Below are positions 43,147 through 53,668 of a stretch of 64,000 nt of DNA, piece after piece. Made by a program: the position numbers and the translations under genes. How positions within the stretch are numbered: position 1 is the first letter of the stretch; every line of letters begins with the position of its first letter. Source of the stretch: Symsagittifera roscoffensis (lineage: Eukaryota; Xenacoelomorpha; Acoela; Convolutidae); the NCBI RefSeq assembly GCF_963678635.1, contig NC_087069.1, positions 48,006,276-48,070,275 of the forward strand, in the 5' to 3' direction. Below the pieces are notes generated by a model, which made no database searches, had not been told where the DNA came from, and was given only the letters and a program-made list of their open reading frames with translations.

Positions 43147-44130
43147 TCATTTTACTAGGCTTATTCTTACATCCCTTTCAACCTTAATTAATTTATAATC
43201 AGATTTTTTGTTCAGTGTAGAGTTGTCTTTACATGCGTCAGCTTTGGTCTTCTGTTCCGGTTCCCTCAGTTTGATCATCTTCCCTAGTAGCTCTTTTCTC
43301 GCATTTTCATCTAGTCCGGTACCCATCAATACAGGTTCTCCGAACATCACCACCGTGTTCCACAACTCTTCCTTGAACTCCTCCAGCATAGTTTCGCTCT
43401 TTAATCTCTGGTTGAATTCGCTCAGGAAATCTTGCCACGCCTTCTCGTCCAGTGTGTTCAGGAACATCCATTTGATGCCCTCGAAAGCGTTCTTCTTGCT
43501 TTCTTCGGCACTCAAGAGTATCATCCCCATAATAGAGGTCCCACTCGCCAGGGGCAGTTTCAGATCTTAGCGGGGAGATCCCAGGGGTGGGGTGGCTGTA
43601 TTCGCCCCACTTATGTCTTGCAATAGCTCATGCGTGGTGAAATCTCTTTCCGCTGGATCCTGGTCAGGTGTATTTCCCACCTCCATCTCTTCTCCCGCTT
43701 CACTGAGGGTTTCATCCATGCTTTCGTCTTCTCCTGACCCAGCTTGTACTTCCTCTAGTGCATCCCCGAATCTGTTCTCCACAGGATGGCTTTTTTATCT
43801 CCAGGGGTGCCCACCGGCAAGGGTGAGGGTGTTGATGGATCTAGCTTCTTATATTCAGTGAGGGCTACATACAAGGGGCCTGCTGCATCAAGCCTTTTCC
43901 CTCTTGCCTTAGCTCTAACTCCTCCAATCCATAAGGCGCTCAGTACTTCCTCGTAGCAAACCTCATGTCATCTTTCAGAGCTATATGTCCTTCCTGCACG
44001 ATCATTCTCTCATCATCATAAATTGGCAGCTTATTCCCGAGCCCAGCCTCCCCAAGCGTACCTAAGACATCCCGGACCTCGAACTTAGGGGGGCATCGAG
44101 CCTCTCATCTTCTTCGCATGTCTGGTCCAC
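43147..44130 (-). pseudogene. ORF-B1 (copy 3)
   Basis: Begins with SMPPKFEVRDV (about 44,100), then the MIVQEGHIALK and APYGLEEL segments, an acidic stretch SMDETLSEAGEEMEVGNTP (frame 43,782-43,567), and GMILLSAEESKK and GEPVLMGTGLDENA (frame 43,530-43,147). It ends at about the same place as copy 1, in an AT-rich Lys/Asn-rich stretch. Two frameshifts and one stop are present. Unknown function. Confidence 0.5.
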
Positions 44131-45240
44131 GAGTTTATCTTGATGTCACACGTGTGGAAGTAAACTGCAGCTGTACATCCAAGGAATAAGGCATCCCAAC
44201 CCTCCGTGAATTCCTTTTGTTGCTTCTCTACAGAGGCTCTCGCATGCAGGGAAGGGACTACCATGGGCTGTTCATCCCCAGGGTCATTTTTCTGGCCGTC
44301 GGGAACTCAGGGAAGGCAACTGGCAGAACATCCCGCTCAAGTATAGTTTCCAGCTCCTTCTTCACGGATTCAAAACTTCCTTTCCATGCCGAGATTCTCA
44401 AGACTTCTCTCTTGACTTCCGCCCGGGATTTAAGTTCCAGAACTTGGGATAGACCTCGATAGGACCTTCACGCTTTCCTCCCATTCTGCACTGCAGTTGT
44501 CCCCAGAAGTTGAACACCATCAGCTTAGGGTCTTTCACTTTCTCAAAAAAGCACCGTTTCACTCATTCGTGCTCTCAAGTCTTCTTGCCTGCACCAGTTC
44601 AGTGCCGTTTCATCCAGAACGCTTATTAAGCTCATGTGCACCACCCAGTGCCACCACGAGCGGATCCGTGAAAGCGTACGTCAGTGCCGGTCCTTAGACC
44701 CTTGACCATCCCCAATGGGTCAGACCTCATGGCCAAGCACATGTCGGTCAAGAGGAGTATGCCTCCGTTCGCCTCCCTCAATTCTTCTCTCGTCTTTGGA
44801 CTCCTTTCCTTGCCCGTCAGATAGCGATTCTGCATTAGGAGGTATTCTACCAGCAACGTATTCAGTCCGGCAGCACACTTGTATGAATAGGTCTCCACAC
44901 TCGGGTGAGCCTTTCTTACCGACAGGGGTTCCCCGTACTCCATCAATTGATGAAATGCCGTGAGCTCTCCATGGGTCAAGAGTACCAATGTCAAGTACCC
45001 ATCAATTCGGACCGTTTCAACACCTCTGCTGAGCATATACGCTGGACCCATATTGAACAGATATCTGAGATAGACCAAATACAGGGCAGTAAGAGGTTGA
45101 TGGGCATCTTTAGTAGTTCCTGCACGAATGCATCGGAGATGGTATATTTCGCGTAGAACACACTGCCAATACACTCCTTTCCCCAGCATGGGCTCAAGAA
45201 TCTCAAGATTTAATGGTTTTTCCTGGTCTTCATTTTGCCT
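44131..45240 (-). pseudogene. ORF-A C-terminal region (copy 3)
   Basis: The frame 45,189-44,632 matches 6704-7216 of copy 1: TALYLVYLRYLFNMGPAYM, LTLVLLTHGELTAFHQ, LLVEYLLMQNRYLTG and MCLAMRSDPLGM. The part before the ORF-A stop lies at 44,630-44,140 in several frames. Unknown, helix-rich domain conserved in all three copies. Confidence 0.55.
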
Positions 45241-46835
45241 TTCGCGTGCTCCATCCAGAACCCTCCGTTGGTAACTTCATTGACTGCCGTGACAAATCTC
45301 CCCACCGCCATTTCCCTGTTCTCTGCCACTTCTAGTTTTCCCTCAAGAAACTCCCATATCTGTTTGATGACAGGTGGAGCACTCCCCCTCGTCTTGTCTG
45401 TAGCGTTCTCAAGTCATGGGGTCAGAAAGCGCCATCTACCTCTCTCATTGCTTGGTCCCCTTGCTTTACTGGTGGAGCTCGTGATTGTCAAGTCCATGCT
45501 CTGGAACCACAGGCTGGCCGTTAGATGGTTTATTGCAGGGTGCTTGTCCCTTAACTCCGGATTAAACTTCAGTTGCCGGGCGAGATTCGACATCTCAAGG
45601 CAAAGGATCTCAACCAGCACAATCAAAGTGTCCGCCATTTCGAAGAATCCCCTCAGAGCATGGGATACAGCAGCCCATGCCGCTGCCAGTTCCGTTTAAA
45701 GAAGTCTCAAGTTGACTGGCTCCAGTTCGCGGTTAGGAGCGACCACAATCAACCGCCACACGTTACCTTCCGCTATCAAGATCAACATCGCATACACAAG
45801 CTGCAAGGCCGGTGGCATGCTCGCATAGCCCGGTGATGTCGTAAATACCACTCTTGTCTTGGTCCCAAATGGAGAAGCTACCAACTCTTCTACCTCGTGC
45901 ATTGCGGCAAACAGTGTCTGGATTGTTTCCCAGATCTTCTTGGGTGTTGGTTCCCCACCTCTTAGATGCTCTAGAAACCCTGCAGCATGCAGGTTGTCGT
46001 TCATTCCCGCAAATAGCAACAGATCAGGCTAGCAAGGCGTCTCCGATTTAATTGCCACCACCAAGGTCAACAATTGATTCAGTTCTGCTGCAGGCAGCAG
46101 ATACACCATTGTCTCTGGCCAGAGCAACTTCGGGGACGTCCCCTCGAAGTCCGATCCCGCCACGGTGATCACCCTCGCTTCGCCTGGATTCGATAAATCG
46201 TATACTGCCAACTTTATGGCTAGCTGCGAGCTTCTACAGGATTTTCATACCTCGGGTCTTCGGCCAGCTTTGGACCTCCCTTACATGGCATCTGGGAGTC
46301 CCATTATTTCCGGCTCAAGAAGCTTTGCCACCATTCACGGCTGTGCAGTAATCGCTACCCTGATTCTCGCTATACTTGTTCGGTGTTTGGGAGGTTCCGC
46401 TATGAGTCCTGGACTCCCGAGTTGCTTGAGGGACCTGTAGTTGACTGGGCCCATTATCGAGTTCTGCGGAATCCCAGTTAAGTCTACTGTCTCCAACGTC
46501 CCAGCTCTCGAGAAATGTGCCTCGTGGGCCTTCAAGCAGTCCACGCAGTGGCGTCTGCTCAAGTCTTTGTGTGACTCATTCTTGATCCCCAGGATCTTCG
46601 CCAACTCTTGCCTACACGCCGAATTTTCCAGGTCTAGATCCTTCACCCTCTCTAGATACCGTGCCTTGCTCGTCTCTCCTGGTTTGGCCACCTTCCTGTT
46701 GTCCACTACCACCACCGAGGATACTACCGAGCTCTGGGGCGTGGATGATCACGCCTCATCCCCTTCCATCGACGTGGCTCCCAGTTGTTTGGTCCTGCTG
46801 CTCCTTGAACTGCCTCTCCAGTCGACTCTTCCTCC
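45240..46835 (-). pseudogene. ORF-A linker and degenerate SGNH-like domain (copy 3)
   Basis: Frames 46,715-46,335 (linker, YLERVKDLDLE), 46,211-46,029 (ARVITVAGSDFEGTSPKL, MVYLLPAAELNQLL), 46,019-45,696 (LLFAGMNDNLHAAG, RVVFTTSPGYASMPPAL) and 45,638-45,414. They reproduce the second SGNH-like unit of copy 1 in order, with breaks at about 46,028 and 45,698. The AGSD and AGMND segments are kept. Confidence 0.5.
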
Positions 46836-46854
46836 CTGACGCCCAGATAAGGGT

Positions 46855-47940
46855 CTAGCTGCGAAGAAGGGAGGTATTGGGGGTGGGCCGAAGGGAAACT
46901 GGGCTGTCTCCAGCATGTCCAACTCCAGCATGTTTATGTGGCTTTGGAAGACACCATTCAGCCGCTCCAAGCCCCGGCCTATCGAAGTGGATGTCATCCG
47001 AAGACGCATCATCCGGAAGGGATTGTTTCATCGAGTTGGTCACGCCCAGCAACCTCACGGGAAGCACGCTCCTTTGCTGGATCTGTCTGGTTAACTCGTT
47101 GAGGTTGTGCAGCTTATCATTCATGTCCCTCGCATGCTGGTGGGCCTTGATGTTATACGGGACGGTGCAAATGGTGAGTACCACTGGATATAGATAAATC
47201 ATGAGTTCCTCAAGAATGTAACTCATTTTTTCTTGCAGCCTCATTACCTTTCTCGGTTCCCCTCTGGACACGTCATTGGTTCCCATCATCAAATTGACCG
47301 TGTACATCTTCACCATATCCAACATCTCGAGTGACGCCATGCAGCTCCAGAAAAACTCGAGACCCCCACTTGTTAATGTGACTGGATCCTCAACACTCGT
47401 ATCAGACTGTCCCCTATAATCAAGTGGACCGCACCCTCAGGTATCCTCGGCTGTGTGTAGTATTTAGCCTAAGCCGCGTCATGGAAGGCATCCCTCCTTT
47501 TGCGTTCTGCCACCGTCCAGTCCATTCGGTTGTGCCTGTGATAGGCACCGTTTGTAATTTTCCTGTAGCTCGCAATTATTACATTCCTGACTGGATGATG
47601 TCTCCAGGTGGAAGGTCGCTCCTCTCGCGCTGAATTGTCGCGAGCCTTTGACTGCAATCTCTCTTCTAGCTCCTCGAGACGCGATGAACCTGTCTCTGTC
47701 TGACTGCCACCCGTTGAGCTGGGAGCATATCACGGCATCGCGATTTCCATCAAAGGCCTGATCGGCTTCGTCTCTAGACCACGCAAGGAGAGCACTGGCT
47801 CGGGCATTGTCCATGCCTCCAGACCCTCATTCAATTGTTCTTGAGCTACTCTGTCCAGGTTAAATCGATCACTTGACCGGGGAACCTCATCAACCCCCAT
47901 CCGCGACTCCGGTCTCGATCCAGTGACAGCTGGTTCAGTC
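46855..47940 (-). pseudogene. ORF-A SGNH domain and preceding region (copy 3)
   Basis: From 47,940 downwards: the end of the coiled-coil region (EVPRSSDRFNLDR), HRHNRMDWTVAERK, block I at about 47,415 (HLIIGDSLIRV), block III LMMGTNDVSRGE (47,280) and block V SSDDIHFDRP (46,990). A 13-bp deletion between blocks II and III (near 47,343) shifts the frame; the tandem-duplicated copy (50,535) still has those bases. All four SGNH blocks can be read, but not in one frame. Confidence 0.7.
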
Positions 47941-47944
47941 GTCG

Positions 47945-48939
47945 TCTTCTTCTTTTCTTGTGGTCCCGAAAATGAAAGCCGAGATAGTCCTAGGACTACG
48001 ATGAAAGAGTATCAGTACTCTTTGGTGTTCAGTCGCGGAGAAGATTTCTTGTGGACGGCGACGAGAGAAGGTTCAATGGTACTCATACGGCATTTGATTC
48101 ATAGGCCTTCTCCGGAACGGATGCGCTCTCTGCCACACGAACCGGGCGGACAGATTAAAGGAAATCATATTCCAAAATCCGACATGCGGAAGAGGCTGAT
48201 TGGGAAGATAACAGCGACATGGAGTCTCCCGATAAAATCTTGGAAAGGTGGCCGACTATTTATGACGATCACAGCATAAATGTGGTTCAAGAAACCAGAG
48301 TGGAGGAATACGAAATGTATGGGTGACCAAAGCCTGTTTCATTAGATGAAGTTTTGAGACGAACTCGTGGACGATGCCGAACAAAGAGAGTTGCAGTGGT
48401 TCAAGAGACAGAGGTGGACGAAGGAAGTAGTCGATAGCGACGCGATTCGATGGGAACGAACGAACGAAGAGATTGCGACAATGCAGGAAGAAGACGAGAT
48501 TGCGCAAGTATTCTTCTGGGCAGGAACAGCAGACGAGATGAGCAATATGCCTTCATTGAGAAGGAGCAGGCATTGCAGTACGGACCTGAGGCATTGGCGT
48601 ACTGGTCGAGGTGGGATGAGTTGAGTATTCGGGGAGGAATTCTTTCCAAGAAATGGTTCCAGAGAGATGGTTAAAAGCCGACACTTTTGACTGTTGTTCC
48701 AGCAGCAGGACGAAAAGGAAATCCTCGGACAGTTTGATTTAATGGAGACCAGAGGAGGACAGCTTGCAACCGAGAAGATGTAGTCGAAGACACGACGACG
48801 ATATTGGTGGACGACGATGAGGACGGATGTCGAAAGAAAAGTCCAGTGGTGCTTAAGCCAAGCAGCATAGAGTGCCAGTGGGAAAAGGAAGCGAGCTGCG
48901 GTTCAGGCCCCATTTGATCCCAGAATCAGATTCAGTACG
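47945..48939 (+). pseudogene. Second Ty3-like family: Pol segment and integrase zinc region (unit 1)
   Basis: The sequence is coding-like but split over frames. Near 48,590-48,700 the text ALAYWSRWDELSIRGGIL and KPTLLTVVPAAGRK is the pre-integrase segment of Ty3 Pol. Then KTRRRYWWTTMRTDVERKV, with a Cys in VQWCLSQ, is the integrase zinc-domain region, leading to PFDPRIRFSTMAVDI. Several stops are present (for example a TAA at about 48,673, where unit 2 has a Ser codon). An open frame at 47,923-48,279 crosses the element junction and is not a real gene. Confidence 0.6.
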
Positions 48940-49689
48940 ATGGCAGTGGACATATTGGATCCAATGACGATGGCGACGCGGACAAGAGCGAAGCATGTAT
49001 TGGTGATGACGGACATGTATGCGATGTATGCGATTGCAGTCCCTCTTGTATCAACAGATGCATCAGAGGTGGCTCAAGCAGTTGTGGAACATTGGGTACT
49101 GAAGTTTGGAACTCCCAATGAGTTGCGTACGGACCAGGGAAAAGCCTTTGGCAGTAAACTGATCAAGGAGATGTGCCGACTTCTGGCAATTGATGTAATT
49201 CTAACTTTGCCATACAAATCCGAAGGTAGAGAGCTGATAGGGCGATATAACGATAAGATGACGAAGGTGATTTCAAAGTACTGTGCGGAGAACCCAAAGA
49301 TGTGGGATACGATGTTGCCGTATTTGAGTTTTGTGTACAACACGACTAATCATTGGACGATGGGAGCGACGCCATTCAGTTTGGTTTATGGTCAGGAATG
49401 CCAGTACCCTATTGACCTGTTCTACGCAAAACCTTACGACGAAGTGCTGACGAAGGATGGTTTTGCAGAAGAACTAGATGAGCTCTTCCGAGAAGCTCAT
49501 AGCAGCGCCAGAGAAATCCTTGGGACGGATCAACGACGACAGGAGGATCAGTACTGCAAGAAAATTCATGGAGAACTATTAGCAGCTGGAGATAAAGTCT
49601 GGGTGTGGGCGAAGGAAACGTCCATGTCGAGGAAGCACTTTGATCCATGGGAAGGACCTTATGTTGTACTGGCGAGAATGTCTGATTAG
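48940..49689 (+). pseudogene. Second Ty3-like family: integrase core (unit 1)
   Basis: The frame of 249 codons is open, but the surrounding Pol is broken. Core residues: Asp in MAVDILDPM, Asp in LRTDQGKAFG, and Glu in SEGRELIGRYND. These are followed by YLSFVYNTT, TPFSLVYGQECQYPIDLF and the C-terminal DKVWVWAKE...WEGPYVVLARMSD (GPY/F). The protein differs clearly from the integrase at 29.2 kb, so it belongs to another Ty3-like family. It would insert the element cDNA. It stops at TAG (49,687), after which a tail with two AAGAAGAGACGGCGCAGTCA units follows (about 49,735-49,775). Confidence 0.85.
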
Positions 49690-49872
49690 AACTACAGGAA
49701 TGCAAAGGAGTCAACTCCTAGCAAAGCCAAGTTCTAAGAAGAGACGGCGCAGTCAAAGAAGAGACGGCGCAGTCAGATGAGGCTACTAGCAGTAAGCGAC
49801 CGACATCCTATCGGTCGGTTAACTTCTTCGATGACCCGGAGGTGTATGATGAAGATGAGTTGTTGTGGGCGA

Positions 49873-51148
49873 CTCCTGGTTTGGCCACCTTCCTGTTGTC
49901 CACTACCACCACCGAGGATACTACCGAGCTCTGGGGCGTGGATGATCACGCCTCATCCCCTTCCATCGACGTGGCTCCCAGTTGTTTGGTCCTGCTGCTC
50001 CTTGAACTGTCTCTCCAGTCGAGTCTTCCTCCCTGACGGCCAGATAAGGGTCTAGCTGCGAAGAAGAGAGGTATTGGGGGTGGGCCGAAGGGAAACTGGG
50101 CTGTCTCCAGCATGTCCAATTCCAGCATGTTTATGTGGCTTTGGAAGACACCATTCAGCCGCTCCAAGCCCCTGGCCTATCGAAGTGGATGTCTTCCGAA
50201 GACGCATCATCCGGAAGGGATTGTTTCATCATGTTGGTCACGTCCAGCAACCTCACGGGAAGCACGCTCCTTTGCTGGATCTTTCTGGTTAACTCGTTGA
50301 GGTTGTGTAGCTTATCATTCATGTCCCTCGCATGCTGGTGGGCCTTGATGTTATACGGGACGGTGCAAATGGTGAGTACCACTGAATATAGATAAATCCT
50401 GAGTTCTTCATGAATGTAACTCATTTTTTCTTGCAGCCTCATTACCTTTCTCGGTTCCCCTCTGACACGTCATTGGTTCCCATCATCAAAATGACCGTGT
50501 ACATCTTCACCATATCCAACATCTCGAGTGACGCCAGCATCTGCGGCGTTGCAGCTCCAGAAAAACTCAAGACCCCCACTTGTTAATGTGACTGGATCGT
50601 CAACACTCGTATCAGACTGTCCCCTATAATCAAGTGGACCGCACCCTCAGGTATCCTTGGCTGTGTGTAGTATTTAGAACTCCGCGTCATGGAAGGCATC
50701 CCTCCTTTCTCGTTCTGCCACCGTCCAGTCCATTCGGTTGTGCCTGTGATAGGCACCGTTTGTAATTTTCCTGTAGCTCGCAATTATTACATTCCTGACT
50801 GGATGATGTCTCCAGGTGGAAGGTCGCTCCTCTCGCGCTGAATTGTCGCGAGCCTTTGACTGCAATCTCTCTTCTAGCTCCTCGAGACGCGATGAACCTG
50901 TCTCTGTCTGACTGCCACCCGTTGAGCTGGGAGCATATCACGGCATCGCGATTTCCATCAAAGGCCTGATCGGCTTCGTCTCTAGACCACGCAAGGAGAG
51001 CACTGGCTCGGGCATTGTCCATGCCTCCAGACCCTCATTCAATTGTTCTTGAGCTACTCTGTCCAGGTTAAATCGATCACTTGACCGGGGAACCTCATCA
51101 ACCCCCATCCGCGACTCCGGTCTCGATCCAGTGACAGCTGGTTCAGTC
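49873..51148 (-). pseudogene. ORF-A SGNH domain, duplicated copy
   Basis: Duplicate of 46,676-47,940. On the - strand it has HLIIGDSLIRV (about 50,625), MTNDV-type block III with a 1-bp deletion just after it (near 50,463), and SSEDIHFDRP (about 50,185). It retains the 13 bp lost in the first unit at 47,343, while the first unit retains the base lost here. Neither is intact. Confidence 0.75.
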
Positions 51149-51152
51149 GTCG

Positions 51153-52147
51153 TCTTCTTCTTTTCTTGTGGTCCCGAAAATGAAAGCCGAGATAGTCCTA
51201 GGACTACGATGAAAGAGTATCAGTACTCTTTGGTGTTCAGTCGCGGAGAAGATTTCTTGTGGACGGCGACGAGAGAAGGTTCAATGGTACTCATACGGCA
51301 TTTGATTCATAGGCCTTCTCCGGAACGGATGCGCTCTCTGCCACACGAACCGGGCGGACAGATTAAAGGAAATCATATTCCAAAATCCGACATGCGGAAG
51401 AGGCTGATTGGGAAGATAACAGCGACATGGAGTCTCCCGATAAAATCTTGGAAAGGTGGCCGACTATTTATGACGATCACAGCATAAATGTGGTTCAAGA
51501 AACCAGAGTGGAGGAATACGAAATGTATGGGTGACCAAAGCCTGTTTCATTAGATGAAGTTTTGAGACGAACTCGTGGACGAGGCCGAACAAAGAGAGTT
51601 GCAGTGGTTCAAGAGACAGAGGTGGACGAAGGAAGTAGTCGATAGCGACGCGATTCGATGGGAACGAACGAACGAAGAGATTGCGACAATGCAGGAAGAA
51701 GACGAGATTGCGCAAGTATTCTTTTGGGCAGGAGCAGCAGACGAGATGAGCGATATGCCTTCATTGGGAAGGAGCAGGCATTGCAGTACGGACCTGAGGC
51801 ATTGGCGTACTGGTCGAGGTGGGATGAGTTGAGTATTCGGGGAGGAATTCTTTCCAAGAAATGGTTCCAGAGAGATGGGTCAAAGCCGACACTTTTGACT
51901 GTTGTTCCAGCAGCAGGACGAAAAGGAAATCCTCGGACAGTTTGATTTAATGGAGACCAGAGGAGGACAGCTTGCAACCGAGAAGATGTAGTCGAAGACA
52001 CGACGACGATATTGGTGGACGACGATGAGGACGGATGTCGAAAGAAAAGTCCAGTGGTGCTTAAGCCAAGCAGCATAGAGTGCCAGTGGGAAAAGGAAGC
52101 GAGCTGCGGTTCAGGCCCCATTTGATCCCAGAATCAGATTCAGTACG
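51153..52147 (+). pseudogene. Second Ty3-like family: Pol segment and integrase zinc region (unit 2)
   Basis: Duplicate of 47,945-48,939. It differs by scattered substitutions, among them a Ser codon (near 51,880) where the first unit has a stop, so KKWFQRDGSKPTLLTVVP is open here. The zinc-region text RYWWTTMRTDVERKV is the same. Still a pseudogene because of shared stops. Confidence 0.6.
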
Positions 52148-52897
52148 ATGGCAGTGGACATATTGGATCCAATGACGATGGCGACGCGGACAAGAGCGAA
52201 GCATGTATTGGTGATGACGGACATGTATGCGATGTATGCGATTGCAGTCCCTCTTGTATCAACAGATGCATCAGAGGTGGCTCAAGCAGTTGTGGAACAT
52301 TGGGTACTGAAGTTTGGAACTCCCAATGAGTTGCGTACGGACCAGGGAAAAGCCTTTGGCAGTAAACTGATCAAGGAGATGTGCCGACTTCTGGCAATTG
52401 ATGTAATTCTAACTTTGCCATACAAATCCGAAGGTAGAGAGCTGATAGGGCGATATAACGATAAGATGACGAAGGTGATTTCAAAGTACTGTGCGGAGAA
52501 CCCAAAGACGTGGGATACAATGTTGCCGTATTTGAGTTTTGTGTACAACACAACTATTCATCGGATGACGGGAACGACGCCATTCAGTTTGGTTTATGGT
52601 CAGGAATGCCAGTACCCTATTGACCTGTTCTACGCAAAACCTTACGACGAAGTGCTGACGAAGGATGGTTTTGCAGAGGAACTAAATGAGCTCTTCCGAG
52701 AAGCTCATAGCAGTGCCAGAGAAATCCTTGGGACGGATCAAAGACGACAGGAGGATCAGTACTGGAAGAAAATTCATGGAGATTTATTAGCAGCTGGAGA
52801 TAAAGTCTGGGTGTGGGCGAAGGAAAAGTTCATGTCGATGAAGCACTTTGATCTATGGGAAGGACCTTATGTTGTACTGGCGAGAATGTCTGATTAG
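52148..52897 (+). pseudogene. Second Ty3-like family: integrase core (unit 2)
   Basis: Duplicate of 48,940-49,689, also open for 249 codons, with all three catalytic residues (VDIL, RTDQG, GREL). Differences are mostly point changes, including FVYNTTIHRMTGTTPFS, which is closer to the usual Ty3 wording (HxxTGxTPF) than the NHWTMGATPFS of unit 1. Unit 2 therefore probably holds the ancestral state there. Confidence 0.85.
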
Positions 52898-53055
52898 AAC
52901 TACAAGATGGCAAAGGAGTCAACTCCTAGCAAAGCCAAGTTCTAAGAAGAGACGGCGCAGTCAAAGAAGAGACGGCGCAGTCAGATGAGGCTACTAGCAG
53001 TAAGCGACCGACATCCTATCGATCGGTTAACTTCTTCGATGACCCGGAGATGTAT

Positions 53056-53457
53056 GATGAAGATGAGTTGTTGTGGGCGAACAGCGGGGAGGGTTTTAGC
53101 CATGACCCAGGCCCACGAGATGTACCACTGAGATTGTTGCCTGTGAGAAATCAAGCAGTCGAGCCACAATTTAGTCCGTCCGGGAGAAATGTGCGAATTC
53201 GGGCAATGCCCGATTAATTCGCTGATCCACCACGAATGATGCGAGAAGTGGCTAGGAGGGAAGAAGATGCGATTGAGGCATACGATGCGACGGAGCTGGA
53301 GGCCAAAAGATGAGAGGAGCCAGCGAATCTACCCTGTGAGGCGGAAGACAGACCACCCGAACCGGTGATGGAAATTGGAACTGCAGATGATGGCGGTCGA
53401 CCAACTCGAGTAAGGAGACCACTTGTACGGTTTGGAATCGACGAGTTTGTGAGTTAA
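53056..53457 (+). pseudogene. Second Ty3-like family: C-terminal tail of Pol
   Basis: One frame with a TAA near 53,215 and a TGA near 53,312. It is charged and Pro/Arg-rich, ending GGRPTRVRRPLVRFGIDEFV before TAA (53,455). Short tails with RxxRxxRPPxRF-type ends are common after the GPY/F module of Ty3 Pol. The first part (DEDELLWA) is also present at the end of duplication unit 1. Confidence 0.6.
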
Positions 53458-53668
53458 AACTTACATTAGTAAACTGTCTCCTTTTATCTCATTAGTTGGT
53501 GCTTATTTGCATTGAGTGCGATTCCACCTGAACTGTTGTGCAGACAATTGATAGTGATGATTATGAATGTGAAAGGGTTGGATCGTATCATGAAGAGTAA
53601 AATTATTTCAGTTACGTCCCCTCTTAGGTTACTCTTTGTGCTTTATAATTGTTTATTTAACGGGGACT

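Larger units (their letters stand above)
40275..47940 (-). mobile_element. Giant Ty3-like retroelement, copy 3 (ORF-A to ORF-B2 only)
   Basis: On the - strand it carries ORF-A from the end of its coiled coil to ORF-B2, which is cut at the KEYRQFQ segment. It is joined tail-to-tail to copy 2 at its 3' end and to a second Ty3-like family at its 5' end. Protein similarity to copy 1 is high, so both belong to one subfamily. No Gag-Pol part is attached. Confidence 0.75.
46676..49872 (+). repeat. 3.2-kb tandem duplication, first unit
   Basis: This unit and 49,873-53,080 are near-identical (about 98-99% by eye). It starts inside the ORF-A linker of copy 3 and ends in the second Ty3-like family, so it spans the junction of two unrelated elements. 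The offset is 3,197 bp at the start and 3,208 bp at the end, owing to small indels. Confidence 0.95.
49873..53080 (+). repeat. 3.2-kb tandem duplication, second unit
   Basis: The second copy begins directly after GTTGTGGGCGA with CTCCTGGTTTGG (matching 46,676) and ends at the same GTTGTGGGCGA (53,080). No microhomology is evident at the new junction. Confidence 0.95.

Noticed and set aside
47923..48279. Open frame on the + strand crossing the copy 3 / second-family junction (and its duplicate at 51,131-51,487)
   Set aside because: Its first third is the antisense of ORF-A and the rest belongs to another element; there is no motif, and it is duplicated only because the junction is.
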